A stretch of DNA of 42,689 nt, taken from positions 1 to 42,689 of IMG/VR virus record IMGVR_UViG_3300046010_006259, one strand, 5' to 3'. Below are positions 27,385 to 34,311 of this stretch, one piece after another. Below the pieces are notes generated by a model that did no database searches, was not told the origin of the DNA, and saw only the letters and a list, made by a program, of their open reading frames with translations. The position numbers and the translations under genes are program-made. The DNA comes from a virus. Numbering within the stretch: the first letter of the stretch is position 1; the number at the start of each line of letters is the position of its first letter.

Positions 27385-27726
27385 CTATTCCTCAATTTCT
27401 ATTTCGTGAAAACTTTTGGCAGAAATGGTTGAACATATACATTCTCTCATCGTTTTGTAACATTTTGAATGACTACCATCATCATACCTAGCTACATACA
27501 TTGTTTTTCTAGTTGTAGCCATGAAAAGGTCTAAATGGTGATAATCTTCATCTGTGTATTTACCATTCTCAAACCACGCTGTTATTGAACCTTTATAAAC
27601 CCCAAATAGAGGTGGCCTAATTTTGCTATCTATATTGAATAATATAAGCTGCGTTACTTCTTCTCCGTCGCGTGTTACTACTTTAGCGCCTCCTAATGCC
27701 GCTTCCAGATCAAATGTCTTTTTCAT
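27385..27726 (-). CDS. conserved phage protein with an N-terminal DLEAAL-GAKVVTRDG motif
   Basis: A 113-residue protein. I start at ATG 27726, which has AGGAGG 8 nt upstream, instead of the earlier in-frame ATG at 27753. It begins MKKTFDLEAALGGAKVVTRD and continues GEEVTQLILF. This opening is a common phage motif ('FDLEAAL-x-G-x-x-V-x-T-R-D-G') often fused to varied C-termini; function unknown. The C-terminal part is acidic (FHEIEIEE). It lies 2 nt upstream of nrdB. Confidence 0.8.
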   Translation of the reverse strand: MKKTFDLEAALGGAKVVTRDGEEVTQLILFNIDSKIRPPLFGVYKGSITAWFENGKYTDEDYHHLDLFMATTRKTMYVARYDDGSHSKCYKTMRECICSTISAKSFHEIEIEE

Positions 27727-27905
27727 TTCAAGATCCTCCTGTACTCCAAGCATTGTGTCTCAATGCCTATGGTTCCGGCTTTGGTACATTCCCAATCCAC
27801 CTCAGACAAGTGCTTGCGATTGGGCAGGGTCGATATGCTGTAGGCCAGATAACCTGCGACTAAAATGACACCGATAAGAAATTTGTTTCTCACAATCAAC
27901 CCCAT
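27723..27905 (-). CDS. small membrane-anchored protein
   Basis: A 60-residue protein starting at ATG 27905 with GGAG 7 nt upstream. One N-terminal membrane helix (KFLIGVILVAGYLAYSI) is followed by a short polar domain with two Cys (DWECTKAGTIGIETQCLEYR), a pattern seen in small phage proteins facing the periplasm. A longer frame reaching back to 28001 would overlap the upstream gene and is less likely. Function unknown; superinfection exclusion or envelope modulation is possible. It overlaps the next gene by 4 nt. Confidence 0.7.
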   Translation of the reverse strand: MGLIVRNKFLIGVILVAGYLAYSISTLPNRKHLSEVDWECTKAGTIGIETQCLEYRRILK

Positions 27906-27963
27906 GACCATTCTCCAAAAAAAGATAAGATAAAACATATAACCATTACCAATAAAATTAAAT

Positions 27964-28134
27964 CTACGAATCTGCTTTTTGAATACATGATTGTAACACA
28001 TCTGTTTGTATTTTATTTAACGCTTCAGCAAGTCTATTATGCAAATAGCTTGGGAATGGACGGTCTGTAGCGAACCCCCACGATTCTAATGCTGATAGCA
28101 ACATCAACAATTCTAGTTTGTCTTGTCTTGTCAT
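27964..28134 (-). CDS. 56-residue hypothetical protein
   Basis: A short frame with AGGAG 7 nt before its ATG and an exact ATGA overlap with the upstream stop (28131-28134). It reads MTRQDKLELLMLLSALESWG, FATDRPFPSYLHNRLAEALN and ends KADS. The predicted structure is two amphipathic helices joined by a Pro-containing turn. The coupling and ribosome site make it a convincing gene. No family recognised. Confidence 0.7.
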   Translation of the reverse strand: MTRQDKLELLMLLSALESWGFATDRPFPSYLHNRLAEALNKIQTDVLQSCIQKADS

Positions 28135-28559
28135 TGTTCATCTCCTATCTTGTGATGTTTTTCTGCAAAACGGACGCCAAGAATAAAAAGCCCGCATCCG
28201 CTGATGCGGTGATCGTCCTCTATTGCTTTTATGTAAACCCTCCACATATCATCATCAGTCAACGGCTTTCTTGTTGGCTTGGATATTGTGTATAGGGGTA
28301 TATCCACGTTTTCATTAACTGACGCCCACATAGACATTGGGTTATTTCTGTATCTGGGGTTTTTCAAGTAGTTGAGTTGCGCTTCGTTTGTGTAAGCCAC
28401 AGGCTCCGCTTCTGGCTCGGCGTCGAGGTAATCGTAGATTGCTTTGATTATTGGTGGGCTACGCCAAGGCTGCATACCGCAAAACTCGGCGCATATTGTT
28501 TCGTCTTGGTCAATCAACTCAGCAAGCGCCCGCCTCAGCAGTTCGGTTGCGTTACTCAT
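28131..28559 (-). CDS. small accessory protein with an EPVAY-type linker
   Basis: A 142-residue protein. The N-terminal helices (MSNATELLRRALAELIDQDE) are followed by DYLDAEPEAEPVAYTNEAQL, then VNENVDIPLYTISKP and a C-terminal helical part ending in HHKIGDEQ. The modular 'EPVA(Y/W)...PLYT' segment is common in small proteins of enterobacterial and related phages, where it joins different ends. I know of no activity. It overlaps both neighbours by 4 nt. Confidence 0.75.
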   Translation of the reverse strand: MSNATELLRRALAELIDQDETICAEFCGMQPWRSPPIIKAIYDYLDAEPEAEPVAYTNEAQLNYLKNPRYRNNPMSMWASVNENVDIPLYTISKPTRKPLTDDDMWRVYIKAIEDDHRISGCGLFILGVRFAEKHHKIGDEQ

Positions 28560-28744
28560 TCTCTTCCCCTCAATAATTCCCCGCGTTGCTTTGACCTAAT
28601 CAGCGTTATGTACAAAACGTCAGCAAGACACTCCACGTTATCCACAAGTTCTGCTGATACGCTTGTGTCGTCTTGTGTGTGGTACGTTTTGGTCATAGGG
28701 TTGTAACGAATCAATTGATTATTTGTTTGTTTTTGTTTACTCAT
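28556..28744 (-). CDS. 62-residue hypothetical protein
   Basis: Starts at ATG 28744 in an ATGA overlap with the upstream gene, with GGAGG nearby; an earlier frame start at 28759 is less likely. It reads MSKQKQTNNQLIRYNPMTKT, YHTQDDTSVSAELVDNVECL and ends in a basic helix (LRGRE). No family recognised; the reading is supported by operon fit. Confidence 0.65.
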   Translation of the reverse strand: MSKQKQTNNQLIRYNPMTKTYHTQDDTSVSAELVDNVECLADVLYITLIRSKQRGELLRGRE

Positions 28745-29040
28745 TCTTCTTCCTCCCATTCGATACGGACACAGGCTATTCGCTTTGTAGAATTTTCATC
28801 GTTTCTTATATCAGCTTCTTTTCTTGAATTCCAAACACTGTTGTATGAGTAACCGTATCCGTAGACATTCACCCACCCCTCCCTTTTTACAATCTTGGGT
28901 TTAATGCGATATCGACAATCTTCATAATACGGGGGTACAAGCGGTGGCAACGGATACCAGCCGCCTTCTTCTAGATATTCTATTTCTTCACCCGCCGCCC
29001 ACGCGACGATATAATCATACTGTTTGTGCTTAGTTCCCAT
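28741..29040 (-). CDS. conserved small phage protein (VAWAAGEEIEYL type)
   Basis: A 99-residue protein with GGAGG before its ATG. The opening KHKQYDYIVAWAAGEEIEYL and the following RYRIKPK are a pattern I recognise from many proteobacterial phage accessory proteins (a 'W...P...F...YRIKP' domain). The C-terminus is acidic (IEWEEEE). Function unknown. It overlaps the genes on both sides. Confidence 0.8.
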   Translation of the reverse strand: MGTKHKQYDYIVAWAAGEEIEYLEEGGWYPLPPLVPPYYEDCRYRIKPKIVKREGWVNVYGYGYSYNSVWNSRKEADIRNDENSTKRIACVRIEWEEEE

Positions 29041-29257
29041 TTTCTTCCTCCATTGCGTTCAGTGCAGCGTCGATGCGATTTTCATAATCTTCCCAATCCT
29101 TATCATTTTCTTCGGTGTCGCTCCACTCTTTTAGTAGGCTAATTATTTCATCCACTAAGTCTGCTCGAATGTACGGCACATCGTCGTTGTCCACACCGCT
29201 TATAATCATCTTATGGTATTCAAAGTTATACCAAATCTTATTTGGTGCTTTGTTCAC
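29030..29257 (-). CDS. small accessory protein with a PYIRADL motif
   Basis: A 75-residue acidic protein starting at GTG 29257 with GGAGG 7 nt upstream, in a GTGA overlap with the preceding gene. DDVPYIRADLVDEI is a motif widely repeated in small phage accessory proteins. The remainder is an acidic helix (EENDKDWEDYENRIDAALNA). No activity is known to me. Confidence 0.75.
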   Translation of the reverse strand: MNKAPNKIWYNFEYHKMIISGVDNDDVPYIRADLVDEIISLLKEWSDTEENDKDWEDYENRIDAALNAMEEENGN

Positions 29258-29625
29258 ATCAATTCCTCCGGTACGTCTACCTCGTTACCCAGCTTGCTTG
29301 CCACATAGCAGCGCATGGCTGCGATCAGGGGCGTGGGGCCGGTTTGCTGGCATCCTGTTGTTTTAGCCCAGCAGATCATCGTCCCGCTCTCACGACAAAG
29401 TCGTGCGTAGTACCGCCCATGTGCTTTGGATTTTTCGTTGTGATACTTGCGAAAGGATATGTCCTCCCGCTCAATGATCGGCCCACCTTGCTCCCGTTTG
29501 GTGGAAGGGCTATAGAACCCATGTTGTACGCCATGTACGGCTATTTTCCCAAGCATTAGGCCCTCACACTTTGCCACTGCCCAATCAAGGGCTGCTTCGG
29601 TCAGTTCACTTGTTTTGATTTTCAT
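29254..29625 (-). CDS. phage protein, DUF2591 family
   Basis: A 123-residue protein. The start at ATG 29625 (MKIKTSELTEAALDWAVAKC) matches the conserved N-terminus of DUF2591 proteins; upstream in-frame sequence belongs to the neighbouring gene. Other family blocks are YSPSTKREQGGPIIERE and TGPTPLIAAMRCYVASKLG. These are frequent in phages of Enterobacteria and related hosts, without known function. It overlaps the next gene by 4 nt. Confidence 0.85.
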   Translation of the reverse strand: MKIKTSELTEAALDWAVAKCEGLMLGKIAVHGVQHGFYSPSTKREQGGPIIEREDISFRKYHNEKSKAHGRYYARLCRESGTMICWAKTTGCQQTGPTPLIAAMRCYVASKLGNEVDVPEELM

Positions 29626-29969
29626 TTCATCTCCCTCCCAATTTGAGCAGCGGCTTTGACGATGGCTCGACAAGTTGCGGCGTGGGGGTTTATGTCTAGC
29701 AATTCTTCAAATGGATACCAGCAATCATCGCTGTTGTCCCAATACTTACCGGCATGAACAACTGGGCGTTCGTGCTTCATATAGGGGGGAAAAGATATGT
29801 TTATCCCCAGATTAACCGCAAGGCGCAAAGCATCGCCAGTATCTATATTTAGGGGGTTCCAGTCCCATTTATCCGCTGTACAACCCTCGTAGTCATCAAA
29901 AATGTGTTGCCATCCGTAATCAATCTCTGCAGCTTTCGCCGCCAGTTCTAATAATTGCCTGTCGTTCAT
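29622..29969 (-). CDS. small accessory phage protein
   Basis: A 115-residue protein: MNDRQLLELAAKAAEIDYGW, then KWDWNPLNIDTGDALRLAVN and HAATCRAIVKAAAQIGREM. The block 'WNPL-x-x-x-G-D-A-L-R-L-A' followed by a conserved C-terminal helix is common among small phage proteins of unknown role. It is the first gene after a 93-bp gap that holds a promoter-like element. Confidence 0.8.
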   Translation of the reverse strand: MNDRQLLELAAKAAEIDYGWQHIFDDYEGCTADKWDWNPLNIDTGDALRLAVNLGINISFPPYMKHERPVVHAGKYWDNSDDCWYPFEELLDINPHAATCRAIVKAAAQIGREMK

Positions 29970-29982
29970 TTCTACCTACCTC

Positions 29983-30011
29983 ATTATAGTGCCAGCACTA
30001 ACGCGGCTGGC
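29983..30011 (-). promoter_or_regulatory. possible regulated promoter before the 29.97-kb gene
   Basis: On the minus strand a perfect TATAAT (29988-29983) lies 14 bp before the gene start. Instead of a -35 box there is an inverted repeat, GCCAGC (30011-30006) and GCTGGC (29996-29991), just upstream. This could be an activator or repressor site at an internal operon promoter. An A+T palindrome (CCAATT/AATTGG) follows the upstream gene. Confidence 0.4.
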
Positions 30012-30062
30012 TTACGATTTACCCGCTTAGTGGTTCCAATACTCCCAATTAAAAAAATTGGA

Positions 30063-30350
30063 TTAAGCGGGGTCAATTCTTTTCATCTTGATCTCGCCAA
30101 CTGCAACGGCGAAATCAAACAGTGTGTCGCTTACCATCTTGCGAAATGAAAAATGCTCTACCGTACTGGGGGTGGAACTGCGATCCTCATCCCAGAGTTG
30201 CTTTGCCGTTTTTACTCGCTCTGCGCTGTATTTTCTGACGCAGACGGAAAACTCATTTGCCGTAACGTAAAACGCATCATTTACGTTTTTTACAGTTGCG
30301 TAGGGGATCTTGCCCAATGCTACTTCCAGACCTACATTGTTTTTTCTCAT
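30063..30350 (-). CDS. 95-residue hypothetical protein
   Basis: Starts at ATG 30350 with GGAG 6-7 nt upstream (the earlier start at 30362 is less likely). It reads MRKNNVGLEVALGKIPYATV, KNVNDAFYVTANEFSVCVRK, then a basic helical C-terminus with SFRKMVSDTLFDFAVAVGEI. No family recognised. It is preceded by a 25-residue frame with which it shares an ATGA junction. Confidence 0.7.
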   Translation of the reverse strand: MRKNNVGLEVALGKIPYATVKNVNDAFYVTANEFSVCVRKYSAERVKTAKQLWDEDRSSTPSTVEHFSFRKMVSDTLFDFAVAVGEIKMKRIDPA

Positions 30351-30424
30351 AGATAACTCCAATCGTCGAAATCAATTTTGTTTTTAGGTTCTATCACTAC
30401 TCCAATGAAGAACCTGCCTAGCAT
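30347..30424 (-). CDS. 25-residue peptide
   Basis: An ATG at 30424, 10 nt after the upstream stop and with AGG 9 nt before it, opens a frame reading MLGRFFIGVVIEPKNKIDFD then DWSYL. Its TGA overlaps the ATG of the following gene (ATGA, 30350-30347), the junction style used throughout this operon. Size is the main doubt: it may be a coupling leader or may not be made. Confidence 0.45.
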   Translation of the reverse strand: MLGRFFIGVVIEPKNKIDFDDWSYL

Positions 30425-30450
30425 TATACCGTACCTATTTTTCTTTACAA
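30423..30450 (-). promoter_or_regulatory. possible internal leftward promoter
   Basis: TTGTAA (30450-30445) and TATAAT (30428-30423) are 16 bp apart on the minus strand, at the end of the 57-residue gene. It would serve the genes from 30.4 kb leftward. The TATAAT overlaps the ATG of the 25-residue frame, so the two readings partly compete. Confidence 0.4.
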
Positions 30451-30608
30451 CAATTATTTTCATCTTTTTCTCTCAGTGCTTTCTTAAGATCTTTCACTTC
30501 TCTGCTCCTAGCAAGCCACGCCATCATCGCGCTTGCGTAGGACAGCTTCAGGCGCATTTCTGGTGGTAAGGTCTGCCACCATTGGTCGAAGTCGTTTAGG
30601 TCGCTCAT
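30435..30608 (-). CDS. 57-residue hypothetical protein downstream of thyX
   Basis: Starts at ATG 30608 in an exact ATGA overlap with the thyX stop. It reads MSDLNDFDQWWQTLPPEMRL, KLSYASAMMAWLARSREVKD and ends in a Lys/Glu/Asn-rich tail with two adjacent Cys. The FDxWW opening is common in small phage proteins. Function unknown. Confidence 0.7.
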   Translation of the reverse strand: MSDLNDFDQWWQTLPPEMRLKLSYASAMMAWLARSREVKDLKKALREKDENNCCKEK

Positions 30609-31273
30609 AGCGGTTTGCCCATGAGTGCTGCCCATGCCACGGGGAATAATGGCTCAATCAGCTTGTCGATTTCCTCTGCCACCAACCTAGTTTCCTTTTG
30701 TGCATGTGGATCAAGCCTCAAGTTGCACACCCTTGCAAAGAACGCCAAGCTGCCAGACCAGATCCATGTCGTCTCACAACAAATCGGCAGTACAGCCCTT
30801 GCTTGCTCAGGGCATACACCAATGGAAATCAAATAGTCGTATAAGTTTAAGCAAGCCTCCATTTCTCGATTTACAAGGTGCTGGTTTACTACTATCAATT
30901 CTTCTGATGATCCTTGCTTTACGTTTTCCGCTGTTTTACGCCATTTGGTAGGTACGTCTAAGACAGGCGTAAAAGATACATACCGCCGAGACACTTCATT
31001 GACTACACCGCCGACTTGATGTTTAGCAAGTTGTCTAGCGACATATATCGGTATCGTCACTCTAAACTTTATGAATTGATGTGCAAACGGAGTCCAGTGT
31101 TTATGCTCTGACAAGTAATCTATTAACTTGGTATCTTTTTCAGATAATTTGTCATAAAAAAAGCCTTCGTCATCTTGCAATTCTTCCCACTCAGATTCCT
31201 TATCGAAACTAACTCTTGCCGCGTTAACTACGGCTAGATCGTGGCCCATGAAATCAAGAAGTTCTACTTTCAT
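30605..31273 (-). CDS. thyX: flavin-dependent thymidylate synthase
   Basis: A 222-residue ThyX that converts dUMP to dTMP using FAD and methylene-tetrahydrofolate. The hallmark motif region reads ARQLAKHQVGGVVNEVSRRY: N92, E93, S95, R97 and Y98 match, but the canonical R-H-R-x-x-S is K84-H85-Q86-V-G-G with one extra residue. This variant occurs in phage ThyX proteins as I recall. The C-terminal region (CPEQARAVLP, then RLDPHAQKE) holds the expected substrate-binding pattern. With NrdB and two nucleotide diphosphohydrolase-like proteins it indicates active dNTP-pool control. It follows an intrinsic terminator, so it probably has its own promoter. Confidence 0.92.
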   Translation of the reverse strand: MKVELLDFMGHDLAVVNAARVSFDKESEWEELQDDEGFFYDKLSEKDTKLIDYLSEHKHWTPFAHQFIKFRVTIPIYVARQLAKHQVGGVVNEVSRRYVSFTPVLDVPTKWRKTAENVKQGSSEELIVVNQHLVNREMEACLNLYDYLISIGVCPEQARAVLPICCETTWIWSGSLAFFARVCNLRLDPHAQKETRLVAEEIDKLIEPLFPVAWAALMGKPL

Positions 31274-31301
31274 TTATTCACCAATGAATACTCTAATGTT
31301 C

Positions 31302-31327
31302 AAAAAAACCCCGGCGCGATGCCGGGG
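31302..31327 (-). terminator. intrinsic terminator (leftward)
   Basis: Read on the minus strand, CCCCGGC (31327-31321), loop ATCGC and GCCGGGG (31315-31309) form a perfect 7-bp GC stem followed by seven T (31308-31302). It ends the transcript of the DUF2815/DUF2800 group before thyX. Confidence 0.9.
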
Positions 31328-31354
31328 TAAGTGGTAGGTCTGACGAGAGAGAAA

Positions 31355-31606
31355 CTATTTGACTCTCCACACGGTAACAGTACCAGTACCGTCCGTCAAT
31401 ACTTTGAAACGGTGTTCAGGGACTCCCTGAGCCTTGCGGTAGCTGGCGGCCGCCGCCCGAACACTGGTAGCACCTTTGCTTGGGATGGTGTCACCAGTCA
31501 CAGTGAAAGCCTCACCAACGGCCAAACTTGAGAAGGGATACTTGCTCTCGCGGGGCGGTCTTTTCTGTTTAGGGATTGCCGCTACGCCGATCATCTGAAT
31601 TGCCAT
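31355..31606 (-). CDS. small phage protein, DUF7303-like
   Basis: An 83-residue protein: PPRESKYPFSSLAVGEAFTV, TSVRAAAASYRKAQGVPEHR, then a C-terminal strand ending TVTVWRVK. The pattern 'R-E-S-K-Y-P-F-x-x-L-x-V-G-E-A-F...V-W-R-V' is familiar from small proteins next to phage ssDNA-binding and recombination genes. I link it to DUF7303 with moderate certainty. It is the last gene before the terminator at 31.3 kb. Confidence 0.75.
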   Translation of the reverse strand: MAIQMIGVAAIPKQKRPPRESKYPFSSLAVGEAFTVTGDTIPSKGATSVRAAAASYRKAQGVPEHRFKVLTDGTGTVTVWRVK

Positions 31607-31618
31607 GTTATTGCCTCA

Positions 31619-32167
31619 TTATAAAAAGTCATCTGCATCCGAACCTTCGGATACGTCGTCGAAGTCGTCGATACTTGCGGAGCGTCCACCTCCAAAAGCA
31701 TCACCGTCGCGTAGAAACTGAACCCCGCCCAAACTGGCATTGATTCTCTGACCGTACTTGTTAGCTTGCGCCCACAACTCTATCGTTGCATTGACGTAGC
31801 ATCCGGCATACGGGATTCCATCGCTGGCGGCTAGTATACGCTTTTGCTGGTCAACAACAAGGGGTCGTGTTGCACTTCGTGTGTTAACGAACAGATTGCC
31901 CTCATACCCGGCATACTGGCTTTTCATGTCACCATCTTGCAGGCAGACCCTATTGTTAGCCCTCATCTGCTTCAAAACAGTCTGCGCTTTCTCACCCCAC
32001 TTATCTTTTGCAAGAGTCTCAATGCCTGCCTCAATAGCGGCCACAGCAGGGTGGTCGGGAGCAAATAGAAATGCCGCACTAAATGATGGGGTGTCTCCGT
32101 CTTGTACTGCTCTTGCTTCCCACAAAACCGGAAACGCCAGACGAACATTGTTAAGTCTAATTTTCAT
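31619..32167 (-). CDS. ssDNA-binding protein, DUF2815 family
   Basis: A 182-residue protein with an N-terminal LNNVRLAFPVLWEA, internal AGYEGNLFVNTRSATRP and GCYVNATIELWAQANKYGQR followed by INASLGGVQFLRDGDAF, the signature of DUF2815 phage ssDNA-binding proteins. The acidic C-terminal tail (DDFDDVSEGSDADDFL) resembles SSB tails that recruit partner proteins. It would coat single strands for the polymerase and for recombination. Its ATG overlaps the DUF2800 stop by 4 nt. Confidence 0.9.
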   Translation of the reverse strand: MKIRLNNVRLAFPVLWEARAVQDGDTPSFSAAFLFAPDHPAVAAIEAGIETLAKDKWGEKAQTVLKQMRANNRVCLQDGDMKSQYAGYEGNLFVNTRSATRPLVVDQQKRILAASDGIPYAGCYVNATIELWAQANKYGQRINASLGGVQFLRDGDAFGGGRSASIDDFDDVSEGSDADDFL

Positions 32168-33306
32168 GCTATTACCTCAAAATCATCTAAGTTTGATAAA
32201 GCCGGTCGTTTATCTGAAATGTGCGCGACCGATGGTTTGCCTTTCGGCTGATAAATATGTTCCTGCAATGCAGTCCATATATCATTCTTTTTGAATAGTT
32301 TTTCTGCCTTTGTAGGGCTTATAACCACTCGTTCATATAGCGATTCTAAATGCGGAAGTTGCGATTCGTCCTTCCATTTCCTGATTCCTTTCTTTCCTTG
32401 CACAATTTTGTACCGCGGGACTTCTTCTCCTGCAAACAACTTCTTTTCTACCCTTCCTCTAATACCTTTGCAAAAGTCCTCGATAGCTGGCACTGCGTCC
32501 ATCAGGTTTGCTAACGATTCGTTGTCTATCTCACGATCAGCATTGATGTTGATCGGCTTTGTAAGGTCTACAAAATCATCTGCTATGGTTGATAAAAGAT
32601 GGTCTGCCATTGGTTTACACTTCCCATTTGCCGGACAATACTGACAGGCTTTTTTGCTAGGTCTGAAATCATCATCTTCCAGCTTAACGCCGTAGGGCTT
32701 TATCAGTGCTGCCCTAAGTTGGACGTACTCGCCAAAGGCCGTTAGTTGAGCGACTGAAACTTCCCATGTGTCGATGAAGTCAATGCGCGGCATGATGATG
32801 TGAAGCCGAACGGTGTCTATGCCACCCAAGACCGAACCGTATAACTCCATAGCGCCAAGCGCGTAGAGCATTAACTGTTCGTTGTCAGCCGCGTAGACCT
32901 TGTTCTGGCCCGACTTCAGGTCGCATACGTCCATCGAGGTTGGGTGGATGCAAATAGCGTCTCCTGTGCCTTTTGCGCCGTCCTCTAGGGTTATATGCCC
33001 TATGGGTAGCTTCTGTTCGTAAAGCTGGATTCCACCAAGCGACACGACGTATTCAACATAGGACTGGGCTATGTCTGCCATTTCCTGATCGACAATGAAA
33101 TCGAATCCGTCATGGCTAAACTTGCGTCCTATGTATTCATCGGCAGACTGGTCAGATTGCAAACAGATCTCAGCAATATGATGAATTACGCTTCCGTTCG
33201 CAGCGTACTCATTCGGTGGGCTTTCCAGCCCTTCCGACATTGGGATAGATGCAAGGCAATTTATCCATCTATACGCAGAGGATGGCGCTCTTTTGGCGTG
33301 TGCCAT
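32164..33306 (-). CDS. Cas4/RecB-like nuclease, DUF2800 family
   Basis: A 380-residue nuclease. PD-(D/E)XK elements are visible: H43 in the VIHHIAE block, D116 in KGTGDAIC, D129 and K131 in VCDLKSGQNKV, and Q144 in NEQLMLYALGA. C17 together with C221, C224 and C230 (CQYCPANGKC) could bind a Cas4-type 4Fe-4S cluster. DUF2800 genes regularly lie beside DUF2815 ssDNA-binding genes in phage recombination modules, as here. A role in end processing is inferred. The start forms a TAATG junction with the upstream gene. Confidence 0.88.
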   Translation of the reverse strand: MAHAKRAPSSAYRWINCLASIPMSEGLESPPNEYAANGSVIHHIAEICLQSDQSADEYIGRKFSHDGFDFIVDQEMADIAQSYVEYVVSLGGIQLYEQKLPIGHITLEDGAKGTGDAICIHPTSMDVCDLKSGQNKVYAADNEQLMLYALGAMELYGSVLGGIDTVRLHIIMPRIDFIDTWEVSVAQLTAFGEYVQLRAALIKPYGVKLEDDDFRPSKKACQYCPANGKCKPMADHLLSTIADDFVDLTKPININADREIDNESLANLMDAVPAIEDFCKGIRGRVEKKLFAGEEVPRYKIVQGKKGIRKWKDESQLPHLESLYERVVISPTKAEKLFKKNDIWTALQEHIYQPKGKPSVAHISDKRPALSNLDDFEVIA

Positions 33307-33662
33307 TAGAGTGCTTCCAGTATGGCTTTGTAATTACATTTTTCGGCTTCGCTTAACTTTTTTATGCCAAACATCCCAAGTCTCTCTAATGCAGCATCCC
33401 TGCCATTTGCATTGGCGTATTCGGTCAATGCTCTTGCAACTTGGTCGTAGGTAACGTCCTCCTGAGCCGGTTGAACCGGCTCTGGAGCAACGGCGGGGTC
33501 TGGACGCTGGATAGTGCCATGTTTCACTGGGGCGTCGTCCTCGCTGCCGCTGTTTTGTGCCACCTGCGGCTGGGCTTCAAACTTGTTTGTCAGATCGTAG
33601 ATCGCGCTCGTTAACTCGCGCAAAGCTAATGTGTTTTGCTCAATTAGTTTCTCTATGCTCAT
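33306..33662 (-). CDS. coiled-coil/linker protein of the recombination module
   Basis: A 118-residue protein: an N-terminal helix (SIEKLIEQNTLALRELTSAI), a Pro/Ala/Gln-rich linker (RPDPAVAPEPVQPAQED) and a C-terminal helical domain (YDQVARALTEYANANGRDAA; LERLGMFGIKKLSE). The C-terminal domain resembles one encoded next to ssDNA-binding proteins in other phages, suggesting an adaptor, but I know of no tested function. Confidence 0.75.
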   Translation of the reverse strand: MSIEKLIEQNTLALRELTSAIYDLTNKFEAQPQVAQNSGSEDDAPVKHGTIQRPDPAVAPEPVQPAQEDVTYDQVARALTEYANANGRDAALERLGMFGIKKLSEAEKCNYKAILEAL

Positions 33663-33671
33663 CGCCGTCTC

Positions 33672-33983
33672 CTAATGATATAAATGTAGTGCCTTAGCAT
33701 AAAACTGCGGTTTTTCGCCTTCTGGGGCGCGATTGCCGTTTTCAAACACGCCAACGATGAAGTGGTCATGCAAGCGTAAAGCAGCAGCAGGATGCACGAC
33801 TATGACGCCATTGAGTTCTCCTGCAAACTCATCTATATCCCATGCAATACGTTCAATATCATCTGGTGAAACACTAAATGCGTCAAAGTCTCCAACATGA
33901 ATAAGGTTTATACCTTGAATCCTAGCCAGATCAATTTGCTCTTGCGTCGGTGTATGGCGGCTTATAAATGCAAAATTCTTCAT
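33672..33983 (-). CDS. conserved phage protein, first gene of the leftward operon
   Basis: A 103-residue protein starting at ATG 33983 (MKNFAFISRHTPTQEQIDLA). Conserved-looking blocks are LIHVGDFDAF, GVIVVHPAAALRLHDHF and VGVFENGNRAPEGEKPQFYA. I recognise this as a family found widely in phages of proteobacteria, with an alpha-beta fold and no established role; the opening 'FISRHTPT' and late 'VFENxNR' are diagnostic. It is the first gene behind the leftward promoter at 34.03 kb, so it is probably expressed early. Confidence 0.8.
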   Translation of the reverse strand: MKNFAFISRHTPTQEQIDLARIQGINLIHVGDFDAFSVSPDDIERIAWDIDEFAGELNGVIVVHPAAALRLHDHFIVGVFENGNRAPEGEKPQFYAKALHLYH

Positions 33984-34017
33984 GGTTTCTCTCGTTTGTT
34001 GTTGGTCTCGGAGCAGC

Positions 34018-34045
34018 ATCATACAGCAGTGAATCATGCTGTCAA
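34018..34045 (-). promoter_or_regulatory. strong leftward early promoter
   Basis: Read on the minus strand: TTGACA (34045-34040), a 16-bp spacer, TATGAT (34023-34018). The -35 is consensus and the -10 matches at 5 of 6 bases. It lies 35 bp upstream of the first gene of the leftward operon. Confidence 0.8.
34023..34042. promoter_or_regulatory. operator-like palindrome inside the leftward promoter
   Basis: ACAGCA (34023-34028) and TGCTGT (34037-34042) are perfect inverted arms with an 8-bp centre, lying between and touching the -35 and -10 boxes. The half-site region GAATCATGCTGT recurs as GTATCATGCTAT at 34076-34087 (10 of 12 matches) in the opposite promoter area. The likely binder is the HTH protein encoded at 34119. 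Confidence 0.6.
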
Positions 34046-34075
34046 TACAGGAACGCATATTTTTTATTCGCTGGT

Positions 34076-34090
34076 GTATCATGCTATGCT
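34076..34090 (+). promoter_or_regulatory. possible rightward promoter/operator before the Cro-like gene
   Basis: TATGCT (34085-34090) is preceded by TGC, an extended -10 form; the -35 region (TTTTAT near 34062) is weak. It overlaps the second copy of the operator-like half-site, so the same protein could control both directions. Confidence 0.45.
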
Positions 34091-34118
34091 CCACACCCTT
34101 CAAAACATGGAGACATAA

Positions 34119-34310
34119 ATGAGAACACCCACTGAAATAGTTGAGGGCTTGATTGCTCTCGGCTGGACACAACGGCAGATTGCGGAGGCCAGCGGTACGT
34201 CGCAACCAACAATACACCGGATATTGCATGGGGCAAGCGTGACGCACAAATACCAACTCGTTGATGCACTTAGGAAACTAGAACACGAACTGATTGACTT
34301 GGGAGGTTGA
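34119..34310 (+). CDS. Cro/repressor-like HTH protein
   Basis: A 63-residue protein with GGAGA before its ATG. It is almost entirely a helix-turn-helix: IVEGLIALGWTQRQIAEASG then TSQPTIHRILHGASV, followed by a C-terminal helix (YQLVDALRKLEHELIDLG) suited to dimer formation. It is divergent from the leftward operon, with operator-like repeats in the 135-bp gap, so it probably regulates the early switch. No larger CI-like repressor or integrase is visible, so lysogeny is not shown by this window. Confidence 0.85.
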   Translation: MRTPTEIVEGLIALGWTQRQIAEASGTSQPTIHRILHGASVTHKYQLVDALRKLEHELIDLGG

Positions 34311-34311
34311 G

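Noticed and set aside
33984-34256. Upstream extension of the 33.67-kb minus-strand gene to 194 residues
   Set aside because: The extension runs through the promoter/operator gap and under the Cro-like gene; ATG 33983 matches the family N-terminus.
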